From an uncultured Coriobacteriaceae bacterium (GTDB lineage Bacteria; Actinomycetota; Coriobacteriia; Coriobacteriales; Atopobiaceae): a stretch of 64,000 nt of DNA. Position 1 is the stretch's first letter, and each line of letters opens with the position of its first letter. The position numbers were made by a program, and so were the translations under genes. The notes beneath the pieces are model-generated. The model ran no database searches, was not told where the DNA came from, and saw only the letters and a program-made list of their open reading frames with translations. The stretch is from NCBI GenBank assembly GCA_902791035.1, contig CADAUA010000001.1, positions 62,001 through 126,000 on the forward strand. The letters are read 5' to 3'. This document shows, piece by piece, positions 41,578 to 49,312 of the stretch.

Positions 41578-44492
41578 GCGGCGGCCCAGTTGGGGCCGTA
41601 CGAGACCTCGGCGATCAGCGGCACGCGCAGCTGGGCCACGCCCTGCATGGTGTCGCGCACGAGGGCGCTCACGGCCTCGACCTCGCCCTCCGGCACCTCC
41701 AGGTCCAGCTCGTCGTGGATCTGCAGCACGAGCTTGCTGGCCAGCCCGCGCTCGTTGAGCTCGCGCTGCACGCGCACCATTGCGATCTTTATGATGTCCG
41801 CCGCCGTGCCCTGCATGGGGTGGTTCATGGCGGTGCGCTCGCCGAAGGCCACGAGCTGGCGGTTGTGCTGGGCGAACTCGCGGATGTGGCGCTTGCGGCC
41901 GTACATGGTCACGGCATAGCCCGTCTGGTGGGCGTCGGCCACGCACTTGTCGAGGAACTCGCGCACGCCCGGGTAGGCCTCGAAGTACCTGTCGATCATC
42001 TCCTGGGCCTCGGCGCGCGGGATCTCCAGCGACGTGGCCAGCCCGTAGGCCTGCTGGCCGTACACGATGCCGAAGTTCACGGCCTTGGCACGGCTGCGCA
42101 GCTGCGGCGTGACCTCCTCCACCGGCACGCCAAAGACACGCGCCGCCGTGGCCGCGTGGAAGTCCGCCCCGGAGTTGAAGGCCGCCACCAGGTGCTCGTC
42201 GCCCGAGAGGTGGGCGAGCAGGCGCAGCTCGATCTGCGAGTAGTCGCAGGCGAGAAACACGCTCCCCTCCGGCACCGTGAAGGCCGTGCGCACGCGATGG
42301 CCCAGCTCGGAGCGGGTGGGGATGTTCTGCAGGTTGGGGTCGGAGCTGGAGAGGCGCCCCGTGGCCGCCACCGTCTGGTTGAGCGTGGTGTGGATCCGCC
42401 CGTCCCCGCGGATGAGGGCCGGCAGGGCGTCCAGGTAGGTGGACCTTATCTTGGCCCGCTCGCGGTAGTCCAGCACGGCACGCACACGCGGATCCTTGGC
42501 GGCCAGGTCCTGCAGGGTCTTGGCGTTTGTGGAGTAGAAGCCCTTGCGGGTCTTCTTCAGGCCGTAGGTCGGGAGCTTCCACACATCAAACATTATGTGA
42601 GAGAGCTGCTGCGGGGAGTCCAGGTTGAAGTCCTCCCCCGCCGCCTCGTGGAGGCTGCGCACCATGGCGTCTATCTCGGCGCCGAGCTCGGCCGACTGCT
42701 CGCGCAGGATGGTCGGGTCGGCGCGCAGGCCCTGCCGCTCCATCTGGGCCAGGACAGGCAGGAGGGGCATCTCGATCTTGTCCATGAGATCGGCGGAGCC
42801 ATCGGCCGCGAGGCGCGCCCGCAGGGGCTCCACCAGGAGTCGCGCGAGCACCGCGTCGAGAGCGGGCTGGGGGACCTTGTCGCTCGGCTCCGGCACGGAG
42901 ACCTCCGGCAGGTAGTCGGCCGCCAGGTCCGCCACGGCAAAGCCCGCCCGGTCAGACTCCAGCAGGTAGACCGCCACGGCCACGTCGAAGATGCGCGCCG
43001 GGTCCACCTCCTGCGGCGCCAGGCGCTCCGGCTCGGAGGAGTCCATGGGCGAGAGCACGTGGACAAGGGCCTTCACGTCGCCCGACGCTACGCGACCGGC
43101 GCGAAGGAGCCGCTCGAGGGCAGCGTCGGCCTCGTCGCCGTCAAAGCGGAGAAGGGCCGCCGGGGCAGCAGGGGCGGTCGGGGCGGCGGGGGCGGCGTCT
43201 CCGTTCGTCGCTGCGCCCGCGCTAGCCGGCACGCCCGCAGCGACCCCCGGCACGCTGACCCAGAGGGTGTGGGCCAGGCCAAAGAGGGCCTCCGCCAGCT
43301 TGCCGTCGTCCTTGGCCACGCCCACCCAGGCGCCTGCCGCGACTGCCGCCTCCAGGGCCGCCTGGGCGGCCTCGCCCACCAGGGGCTCGCCGACCTCCAC
43401 CGATGGCGCGGGTGCTGGAGCAGCCTCGGCCACCGACGCGGCCGCATCCCCACCGCCCAGCTTGACCAGCCGGCTGGTCATGCCCGTGAAGCCCAGGGCC
43501 GAGAAGGCATCCCGAACGACCGCAGGGTCGAAGGTGGGGAACTTGGCGTCCGCCAGGTCGAGCTCGATCGGGGCATCCGTGCGGATGGTCGCGATCGTGC
43601 GGCTGAGAAGGGCATCCTCCCTGTGGGCCCGAAGGTTCTCGCCCATCTTGCCCTTGACCTCGTCGGCGTGGGCCAGGACCTCGTCCAGGCTGCCGTACTG
43701 CACGATGAGGGCGGCCGCTTTCTTTGGCCCGATACCGGGCACGCCGGGGATGTTGTCGGACGTGTCGCCCTTGAGGCCGTAGAAGTCGGGCACGAGCGCC
43801 GGCGTGATGCCGTGGTAGAGGTCGTCCACCGACTCGGGCGTCATGATGGCCACGTCGGTGACGCCCTTCTTCGTGGATACGATCTTCACGTGGTCGGTGG
43901 CCAGCTGGTACATGTCGCGGTCGCCGGTAAAGAGGAGCATCTGGTAGCCCTCGGCCTCGCCGCGGCGGGCGAGCGTGCCCAGGATGTCGTCGCCCTCCCA
44001 TCCCTCACACTCGCAGACGGGCACGTCGAGCGCGCCCAGGAGCTCCTTGACCATGGGGAACTGCTCGTGGAGGGCCGGGTCCATGGGCGGGCGCTGGGCC
44101 TTGTACTGGGGGAGCATCTCCATGCGGACGGCGGGCTTGCCCTTGTCGAAGGCGCAGATGACGCCGTCGGGCTGGAAGGTGTCCACGAGCTTGATGAACA
44201 TGTTGAAGAAGCCGAAGAGGGCGTTCGTGGCGCGGCCGTCCGGCGCGTTCATGGGCTGGCGGATGGCGTGGTAGGCGCGGTGCATGAGGGAGTTGCCGTC
44301 GATCACGGCGATGGTGCGGGTGGGTGCGGGCGTTGCTGCGGGCGTGGGCGTGGCTGCGGGCGTGGGCGTTGCCGCGGGCGTGGGCGTGGCCGCGGGCGTG
44401 GGCGTTGCTGTGGGCGTGGCTGCGGGCGTGGGCGTGGCTGCGGGCGTGGGCGTTGCTGCGGGCGTAGCTGCGGGCATAGAATCCTGGGGCAT
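41571..44492 (-). CDS. polA: DNA polymerase I with Pro/Thr/Ala repeat extension
   Basis: Repair and Okazaki-fragment polymerase (about 973 residues). The N-terminus is a low-complexity run of AATPTP repeats (about 7-58), unusual for PolA. The 5'-nuclease domain follows (AVIDGNSLMHRAY, GWEGDDILGTLA, LLFTGDRDMYQL, GDTSDNIPGVPGIG). The middle domain lacks an evident FDTET motif, so 3'-5' exonuclease is probably inactive. The polymerase domain has motif A DYSQIELRLLAHLSG, motif B RAKAVNFGIVYGQQAYGL and motif C QIHDELDLEVPE. GAGGAGG before ATG 44492 supports this start and hence translation of the repeats. Confidence 0.93.
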   Translation of the reverse strand: MPQDSMPAATPAATPTPAATPTPAATPTATPTPAATPTPAATPTPAATPTPAATPAPTRTIAVIDGNSLMHRAYHAIRQPMNAPDGRATNALFGFFNMFIKLVDTFQPDGVICAFDKGKPAVRMEMLPQYKAQRPPMDPALHEQFPMVKELLGALDVPVCECEGWEGDDILGTLARRGEAEGYQMLLFTGDRDMYQLATDHVKIVSTKKGVTDVAIMTPESVDDLYHGITPALVPDFYGLKGDTSDNIPGVPGIGPKKAAALIVQYGSLDEVLAHADEVKGKMGENLRAHREDALLSRTIATIRTDAPIELDLADAKFPTFDPAVVRDAFSALGFTGMTSRLVKLGGGDAAASVAEAAPAPAPSVEVGEPLVGEAAQAALEAAVAAGAWVGVAKDDGKLAEALFGLAHTLWVSVPGVAAGVPASAGAATNGDAAPAAPTAPAAPAALLRFDGDEADAALERLLRAGRVASGDVKALVHVLSPMDSSEPERLAPQEVDPARIFDVAVAVYLLESDRAGFAVADLAADYLPEVSVPEPSDKVPQPALDAVLARLLVEPLRARLAADGSADLMDKIEMPLLPVLAQMERQGLRADPTILREQSAELGAEIDAMVRSLHEAAGEDFNLDSPQQLSHIMFDVWKLPTYGLKKTRKGFYSTNAKTLQDLAAKDPRVRAVLDYRERAKIRSTYLDALPALIRGDGRIHTTLNQTVAATGRLSSSDPNLQNIPTRSELGHRVRTAFTVPEGSVFLACDYSQIELRLLAHLSGDEHLVAAFNSGADFHAATAARVFGVPVEEVTPQLRSRAKAVNFGIVYGQQAYGLATSLEIPRAEAQEMIDRYFEAYPGVREFLDKCVADAHQTGYAVTMYGRKRHIREFAQHNRQLVAFGERTAMNHPMQGTAADIIKIAMVRVQRELNERGLASKLVLQIHDELDLEVPEGEVEAVSALVRDTMQGVAQLRVPLIAEVSYGPNWAAAK
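44315..44475. repeat. 18-bp/6-bp tandem repeat within the 5' end of polA
   Basis: GCGGGCGTGGGCGTKGCY-type units repeat about eight times and encode the AATPTP run of PolA on the - strand. Such a tract can change length by slippage in multiples of 18 bases without loss of frame. Confidence 0.85.
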
Positions 44493-44584
44493 GGGGCCTC
44501 CTCGGGTGGGCTGTGTGCCCTCGATTGTACCCGTGGTGGCGGGTCGTGCCTCGCTGGGGAGGCAAGCGGAGCGCTGCCGCATTG

Positions 44585-44672
44585 AATAACGGACAGATGT
44601 TTGGGCATGACGGCGTTGAGCGTCGATTATTCCTGCAGTTATATGAAGTTGAACCAACATCTGTCCGTTATT
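44585..44672. repeat. Stem-core-stem element, arms AATAACGGACAGATGTT
   Basis: The left arm AATAACGGACAGATGTT (44585-44601) and right arm AACATCTGTCCGTTATT (44656-44672) are exact reverse complements around 54 bases. Read on the - strand the interior has TTCATATAACTGCAGG...ATCG...GCT...ATGCC, which lines up with the cores at 17073-17105 and 17247-17285 although the arms are unrelated. It lies upstream of polA and of the glutamine synthetase gene, in a 474-bp gap without another gene. Confidence 0.85.
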
Positions 44673-44697
44673 TCGCGCGGCACGGGCGCCGGAAGCA

Positions 44698-44815
44698 TGA
44701 CAGCAGCTCCGACCCCGCGTGACAGCAGCTCCGACCCCGCGTGACAGCAGCTCCGACCCCGCGTGACAGACCCCGCGTGACAAGAGCTCCGACCCCAGGG
44801 TGGACCCCAGGGAGC
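44698..44815. repeat. 22-bp tandem repeat of the CTCCGACCCC motif
   Basis: GTGACAGCAGCTCCGACCCC (plus GC) repeats with a 22-bp period three times, then breaks into shortened copies up to about 44815. It lies about 150 bp upstream of the glutamine synthetase start. Confidence 0.85.
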
Positions 44816-44966
44816 CGCTCGCGCCTCGCAGCCGTCACCACAGCTTTATCGCCATGTAACAAGTCGAGACCCCCCTCGCAACAATTACCGGATAAAGTAT
44901 GCCTTGTGTTACGTAAGCAACCGGGGAGCGCCATGCCCCGCCGGCCCACGTACGAGAGGAAGTGTC

Positions 44967-47057
44967 ATGGCTCAGGACAAGGTAACCGAGGAATACGGCA
45001 GCCTGCTGTTCACCGATGCCGACATGCAGGAGAGGCTCTCCAAGCCCACCTACAAGAAGCTCAAGCAGGTGATCAACGACGGCACGCCGCTCAACATCGA
45101 GATCGCCAACGAGGTAGCGCACGCCATGAAGGAGTGGGCGCTCGAGCACGGCGCCACCCACTTCACCCACTGGTTCCAGCCCCTCACCGGAATCACCTCC
45201 GAGAAGCACGACTCCTTCATCAACCCGCGCGAGGACGGCACCGTCCTCATGAACTTCTCCGGCAAGGAGCTCATCCAGGGCGAGCCCGACGCGTCGTCCT
45301 TCCCCTCCGGCGGCCTGCGCGCCACCTTCGAGGCCCGCGGCTACACCGTGTGGGATCCCATGAGCCCCGCCTTCATCAAGGACGAGGTCCTCTGCATCCC
45401 CACCGCCTTCATCTCCTACACCGGTGAGGCGCTGGACAAGAAGACCCCGCTCCTGCGCTCCGAGGTAGCCCTGGAGACGGAGGCCAAGAAGGTCCTGGAG
45501 CTCTTCGGCCAGACCCCGCACCGCGTTTACACCACCATCGGACCGGAGCAGGAGTACTTCCTCATCAAGGAGGAGGACTACAAGGCCCGTCCCGACCTCA
45601 TCCTCACCGGCCGTACGCTCTTTGGCTGCGAGCCCGCCAAGGGCCAGGAGCTCGAGGAGCACTACTTCGGCGCCATCCGCCCGACCGTGAACGAGTTCAT
45701 GAAGGAGCTCGACGACGAGCTCTGGAAGCTGGGCATCCCTGCCAAGACCAAGCACAACGAGGTGGCCCCCGCCCAGCACGAGCTCGCCCCCATCTTCGAG
45801 CGCGGCTCCCTGGCCGTTGACGACAACCTCCTCACCATGGAGAAGATGAAGCTCATCGCCTCCCACCATGGTCTGGTGTGCCTGCAGCACGAGAAGCCCT
45901 TCGACTACGTGAACGGCTCCGGCAAGCACAACAACTGGTCCATCTGCGCCGACGGCAAGAACCTGCTCGAGCCCGGCGACAAGCCCGAGGAGAACCTGCA
46001 GTTCCTGGTCTTCCTGGCCTGCCTCGTGGCCGCCGTGGACACCCACGCCGACCTGCTGCGTCTGTCCGTTGCCTCCGCCGGCAACGACCACCGTCTGGGT
46101 GCCAACGAGGCGCCTCCCGCCATCATCTCCATCTTCCTGGGCGACGCCCTCACCCCGATCGTCGAGGGCCTCATCAAGAAGGAGCACCCCGAGAGCGGCG
46201 AGCGCGAGCTCATGGACACCGGCGTCCCCGCCCTGCCCAACATCATCCGCGACAACACGGACCGCAACCGCACCTCTCCCTTCGCCTTCACCGGCAACAA
46301 GTTCGAGTTCCGCATGTGCGGGAGCCAGCAGAACCTGTCCGACCCCAACGTGGTGCTCAACACCGCCGTGGCCGAGCAGTGCGCGCGCTTCGTCAAGTAC
46401 ATGGAGGGCGTCGCTCCCGAGGACTTCATGGCCATCGCCATGCGCTTCGTCCGCCACACCTTCCGTGACCACCAGCGCGTGCTCTTCGACGGCAACGGCT
46501 ACTCCGAGGAGTGGGAGGCCGAGGCGGCCAAGCGCGGCCTGCCCAACCTCAAGACCACCGTGGACGCCCTGCCCGCGCTCGAGAAGCCCGAGAACGTGGA
46601 GTTCTTCTCCGAGTACGGCGTCCTCTCCGCGTCCGAGGCCCACGCGCGCTTCGTGACCAAGGCCGAGCAGTACGCCAAGCTGCTCAACATCGAGGCCAAC
46701 ACCATGGTGTACATGGTCAACCACATGTACCTGCCGGCCCTCATGGACTACTCCGGCGACCTGGCCACCACCGTTGCCACCAAGGCCGAGATCGGCGTGG
46801 ACTCCCCCGCCGAGCGCGCGCTCGTCCAGAAGCTCACCGACGGCATCACTGCTATCTCCGCCACCGTGGCCGAGCTCGAGGCCACCAACGCCGCGGCCCG
46901 CGAGGTCGAGGACCCGCTGGCCAAGGACGAGAAGATCCGCGACGAGGTGCTCCCCCTCATGGAGAAGCTCCGCGGCGAGGTCGACGGCATGGAGAAGATC
47001 TGCGGCCACGACTACTGGCCCGTTCCCTCCTACAACAAGATGCTCTTCTACGTGTAG
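44967..47057 (+). CDS. glnN: Glutamine synthetase type III
   Basis: Makes glutamine from glutamate, ammonia and ATP. The 696-residue length and motifs are those of GSIII: 'HWFQPLTG', 'SSFPSGGLRATFEARGYTVWDP', 'GPEQEYFLI', 'HNEVAPAQHELAPIFE', 'HEKPFDYVNGSGKHNNWSI' and 'NRTSPFAFTGNKFEFR', with metal and substrate Glu/His residues in place. ATG 44967 with GAGAGGA upstream is preferred over an ATG 63 bases earlier. It is monocistronic, with a strong terminator. The upstream gap has the 22-bp repeats; no nitrogen-regulator site was recognised. Confidence 0.95.
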   Translation: MAQDKVTEEYGSLLFTDADMQERLSKPTYKKLKQVINDGTPLNIEIANEVAHAMKEWALEHGATHFTHWFQPLTGITSEKHDSFINPREDGTVLMNFSGKELIQGEPDASSFPSGGLRATFEARGYTVWDPMSPAFIKDEVLCIPTAFISYTGEALDKKTPLLRSEVALETEAKKVLELFGQTPHRVYTTIGPEQEYFLIKEEDYKARPDLILTGRTLFGCEPAKGQELEEHYFGAIRPTVNEFMKELDDELWKLGIPAKTKHNEVAPAQHELAPIFERGSLAVDDNLLTMEKMKLIASHHGLVCLQHEKPFDYVNGSGKHNNWSICADGKNLLEPGDKPEENLQFLVFLACLVAAVDTHADLLRLSVASAGNDHRLGANEAPPAIISIFLGDALTPIVEGLIKKEHPESGERELMDTGVPALPNIIRDNTDRNRTSPFAFTGNKFEFRMCGSQQNLSDPNVVLNTAVAEQCARFVKYMEGVAPEDFMAIAMRFVRHTFRDHQRVLFDGNGYSEEWEAEAAKRGLPNLKTTVDALPALEKPENVEFFSEYGVLSASEAHARFVTKAEQYAKLLNIEANTMVYMVNHMYLPALMDYSGDLATTVATKAEIGVDSPAERALVQKLTDGITAISATVAELEATNAAAREVEDPLAKDEKIRDEVLPLMEKLRGEVDGMEKICGHDYWPVPSYNKMLFYV

Positions 47058-47090
47058 TGCTTGTCGACAGGCACTGTCCCAGGCACGCGA

Positions 47091-47124
47091 GCGGCCCCGT
47101 TCCCACAGCTGGAGCGGGGCCGCT
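47091..47124 (+). terminator. Glutamine synthetase terminator
   Basis: A 9-bp stem GCGGCCCCG / CGGGGCCGC is followed by TTCTTTTGTT, 33 bases after the stop. Confidence 0.85.
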
Positions 47125-47141
47125 TCTTTTGTTCCCCCGAA

Positions 47142-47504
47142 CCACGCCTAAGCGGGTCACCCTTCCCGCCACGGGACAACCCGGACGCCTAGCCGCCCCT
47201 AAGCGGGAGACCCTTCCCGCCGCGGGACAACCCGGACGCTTAGCCACGCCTAAGCGGGCCACCCTTCCCGCCGCGGGACAACCGCGACGCTTAGCCACGC
47301 CTAAGCGGGTCACCCTTCCCGCCGCGGGACAACCCGGACGCTTAGCCACGCCTAAGCGGGTCACCCTTCCCGCCGCGGGACAACCCGGACGCTTAGCCGC
47401 CCCTAAGCGGGTCACCCTTCCCGCCGCGGGACAACCGCGACGCTTAGCCGCCCCTAAGCGGGAGACCCTTCCCGCCGCGGGACAACCCGGACGCTTAGAG
47501 GACG
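47142..47504. repeat. 51-bp tandem repeat, seven copies
   Basis: CCTAAGCGGGTCACCCTTCC is the start of a 51-bp unit repeated seven times between glnN and the DUF308 gene. Each unit contains CTAAGCG ... CGCTTAG arms and a CCCGCCGCGGG palindrome, so each can fold. Because 51 is divisible by three, open frames run through on both strands as 17-residue repeats, but they lack good starts and are probably not genes. Confidence 0.9.
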
Positions 47505-47532
47505 CTTGGCGCCCCCTGCCGGAACTCGCGGG

Positions 47533-48066
47533 CTACTTGGCGTCCTTGTCCATCTTGAGGCCGCCCACGATCTCCATCGCGCCCGCATACACGAGCGCCA
47601 CGGCGCAGATGATCATCGTGGCGTTGGCCATGGAGAAGGGCGAGAGCATGACCAGCGCGCCCAGGACGATGGCCACCACCGAGCCCGCCATGGAGCTGCC
47701 AGCACCCGGCGCGCCCAGCACATGCAGGGCGTTGGCGGCGTAGAGCGAGCGGAAGCCGCCCACCATGATGGCGATGCCCAGCAAGATGAAGATCCACGCC
47801 ACGAAGAAGCCCGGGTTGGAGATGATCAGGATGCCCATGAGCAGGGCCAGGATGCCCGTGTAGAGGTCCATGGACGAGAGGATCACGCTCCAGTGGTTGA
47901 AGGCCCCCGCCAGGTTGGACACGCCCAGGATCACAAGCACCCAGCCCACGACCTGTGTGATGGCCATCGTGGAGTTCTGCGGGTTCATGAAGATGATGAC
48001 ACCCAGGATCACGGCCAGCACCCCCGTGGCGATGGTCGAGACCTTGGAACGCTGAAGCCTTTCCAT
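47533..48066 (-). CDS. DUF308 / HdeD-like membrane protein
   Basis: A 177-residue integral membrane protein with six hydrophobic segments arranged in pairs, e.g. 'ATGVLAVILGVIIFMNP', 'VVGWVLVILGVSNLAG', 'YTGILALLMGILIISNP', 'AWIFILLGIAIMVGG'. Repeated G-x-(L/I)-x-I-x-NP units are typical of DUF308/HdeD proteins, of which E. coli HdeD is linked to acid resistance. AGGAGG before ATG 48066 sets the start. It is monocistronic and its function here is unknown. Confidence 0.85.
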   Translation of the reverse strand: MERLQRSKVSTIATGVLAVILGVIIFMNPQNSTMAITQVVGWVLVILGVSNLAGAFNHWSVILSSMDLYTGILALLMGILIISNPGFFVAWIFILLGIAIMVGGFRSLYAANALHVLGAPGAGSSMAGSVVAIVLGALVMLSPFSMANATMIICAVALVYAGAMEIVGGLKMDKDAK

Positions 48067-48156
48067 AGCTCCTCCTAGCAAGAACGACGGCCGACGCCTC
48101 GTCGGCCACAAACCTTGATGTACCCAATACGCCACGCCTCATGTCATGCACAAAGA

Positions 48157-48191
48157 CAGCCGCCCGTGGGCAGATGTCCCACAGGCGGCTG
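48157..48191 (-). terminator. Terminator of the Fe(III)-type ABC operon
   Basis: A 14-bp stem CAGCCGCCYGTGGG / CCCACRGGCGGCTG with a 7-base loop is followed in the - direction by TCTTTG; it lies 44 bases after the ATPase stop. Confidence 0.75.
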
Positions 48192-48234
48192 CGCCCGTCA
48201 ATCGCGGAGGTGAGTACTAGAGCACGTTTGAGCG

Positions 48235-49311
48235 TTAGAGCACGTGCAGGTCGTCCCTGTTGAAGGCGACCCAGGCCTCGTCGCCCACCTCATAGATCTT
48301 GTGGTTCTTGGGGTTGAAGTCCTGGATCTTGATCAGGGTGTCGCCCACCATGACCTGGTAGTTCTGGTAGTGGCCCATGAAGCGCGACAGGGTCACCTTG
48401 CAGCGGAGCACGCCCTCGTCGGCCACGCGGGCGGACTCGGGACGCAGCACGAGCGAGACGTCGTCGCCCGCCGAGTGCTTGCTCACGCCACTCACCGGGA
48501 TCTTGTGTCCCTCGAAGGACACGGTTCCCTCGTCACCCTCCCTGGCGTCCAGCTTGCCGCGCAGGAAGTTGGCTTCGCCGATGAAGTCCGCCACGAACTC
48601 GTCCACGGGCTGGTAGTAGATGGTGTGGGGGTCGGCCACCTGGTCCACCAGGCCCTTCTTCATGACGATGATGCGGTCGGAGATGGCCATGGCCTCGGAC
48701 TGGTCGTGCGTGACGTACACGGCCGTGATGCCTGCCTCCTGCTGGATGCGACGGATCTCGGTGCGCATGTCCACGCGGAGCTTGGCATCCAGGTTGGAGA
48801 GGGGCTCGTCAAAGAGAAGGACGCCGGGCTCGATGACCAGGGCTCGGGCCAGGGCCACGCGCTGCTGCTGGCCACCGGAGAGCTGGTTGGTCATGCGGTC
48901 CTCCATGCCCTCCAGGCCCACCATCTTGAGGATGTTGGTCACCTTGCGCTGGATCTCGTCCTTGGGCATCTTGCGGAGCTTGAGGCCGTAGGCCACATTG
49001 TCAAAGATGTTGTAGTGCGGGAGCAGGGCGTAGGACTGGAAGACCATGGCGGTGTCGCGCTTGTTGGGCGTGAGCTCGTTGATGGGCTCGCCACCCAGGT
49101 AGATCTGGCCCTCGTTGGGGCTCTCGAAGCCGGCGATCATGCGCAGGATCGTGGTCTTGCCGCAGCCGGAGGGACCCAGCAGCGTCACGAACTCGCCCGG
49201 CGCGATCTCCAGGTTGGCGTCGTGCACGGCATAGAAGTCCTTGCCGGTCTTGGGGTCCTGGTAGATCTTGGAGACGTGCTCCAGACGAAGGCCCTTCTTC
49301 TCCTTTGCCAT
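48235..49311 (-). CDS. ABC transporter ATP-binding protein, PotA/FbpC type
   Basis: ATPase of 358 residues that energises the adjacent importer. Walker A GPSGCGKTT, Q-loop VFQSYALLPH, signature LSGGQQQRVALARAL, Walker B VLLFDEPLSNLD and H-loop VTHDQSEAMA are intact. The C-terminal TOBE-like regulatory region (about 245-358) includes 'LVLRPESARV'. ATG 49311 with GAGGAA upstream is chosen; it starts one base after the permease stop, so the two are coupled. Last gene of the operon. Confidence 0.92.
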   Translation of the reverse strand: MAKEKKGLRLEHVSKIYQDPKTGKDFYAVHDANLEIAPGEFVTLLGPSGCGKTTILRMIAGFESPNEGQIYLGGEPINELTPNKRDTAMVFQSYALLPHYNIFDNVAYGLKLRKMPKDEIQRKVTNILKMVGLEGMEDRMTNQLSGGQQQRVALARALVIEPGVLLFDEPLSNLDAKLRVDMRTEIRRIQQEAGITAVYVTHDQSEAMAISDRIIVMKKGLVDQVADPHTIYYQPVDEFVADFIGEANFLRGKLDAREGDEGTVSFEGHKIPVSGVSKHSAGDDVSLVLRPESARVADEGVLRCKVTLSRFMGHYQNYQVMVGDTLIKIQDFNPKNHKIYEVGDEAWVAFNRDDLHVL

Positions 49312-49312
49312 G

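Noticed and set aside
40594-42582. 662-codon frame containing the ROK kinase at its end
   Set aside because: The upstream 360 codons are Arg/Pro-rich and overlap polA in another frame; a strong ribosome-binding site precedes the internal ATG at 41496.
47142-47504. CRISPR array or repeat-protein gene
   Set aside because: The repeats are contiguous without variable spacers, and the long frames on both strands lack ribosome-binding sites and arise only because 51 is divisible by three.
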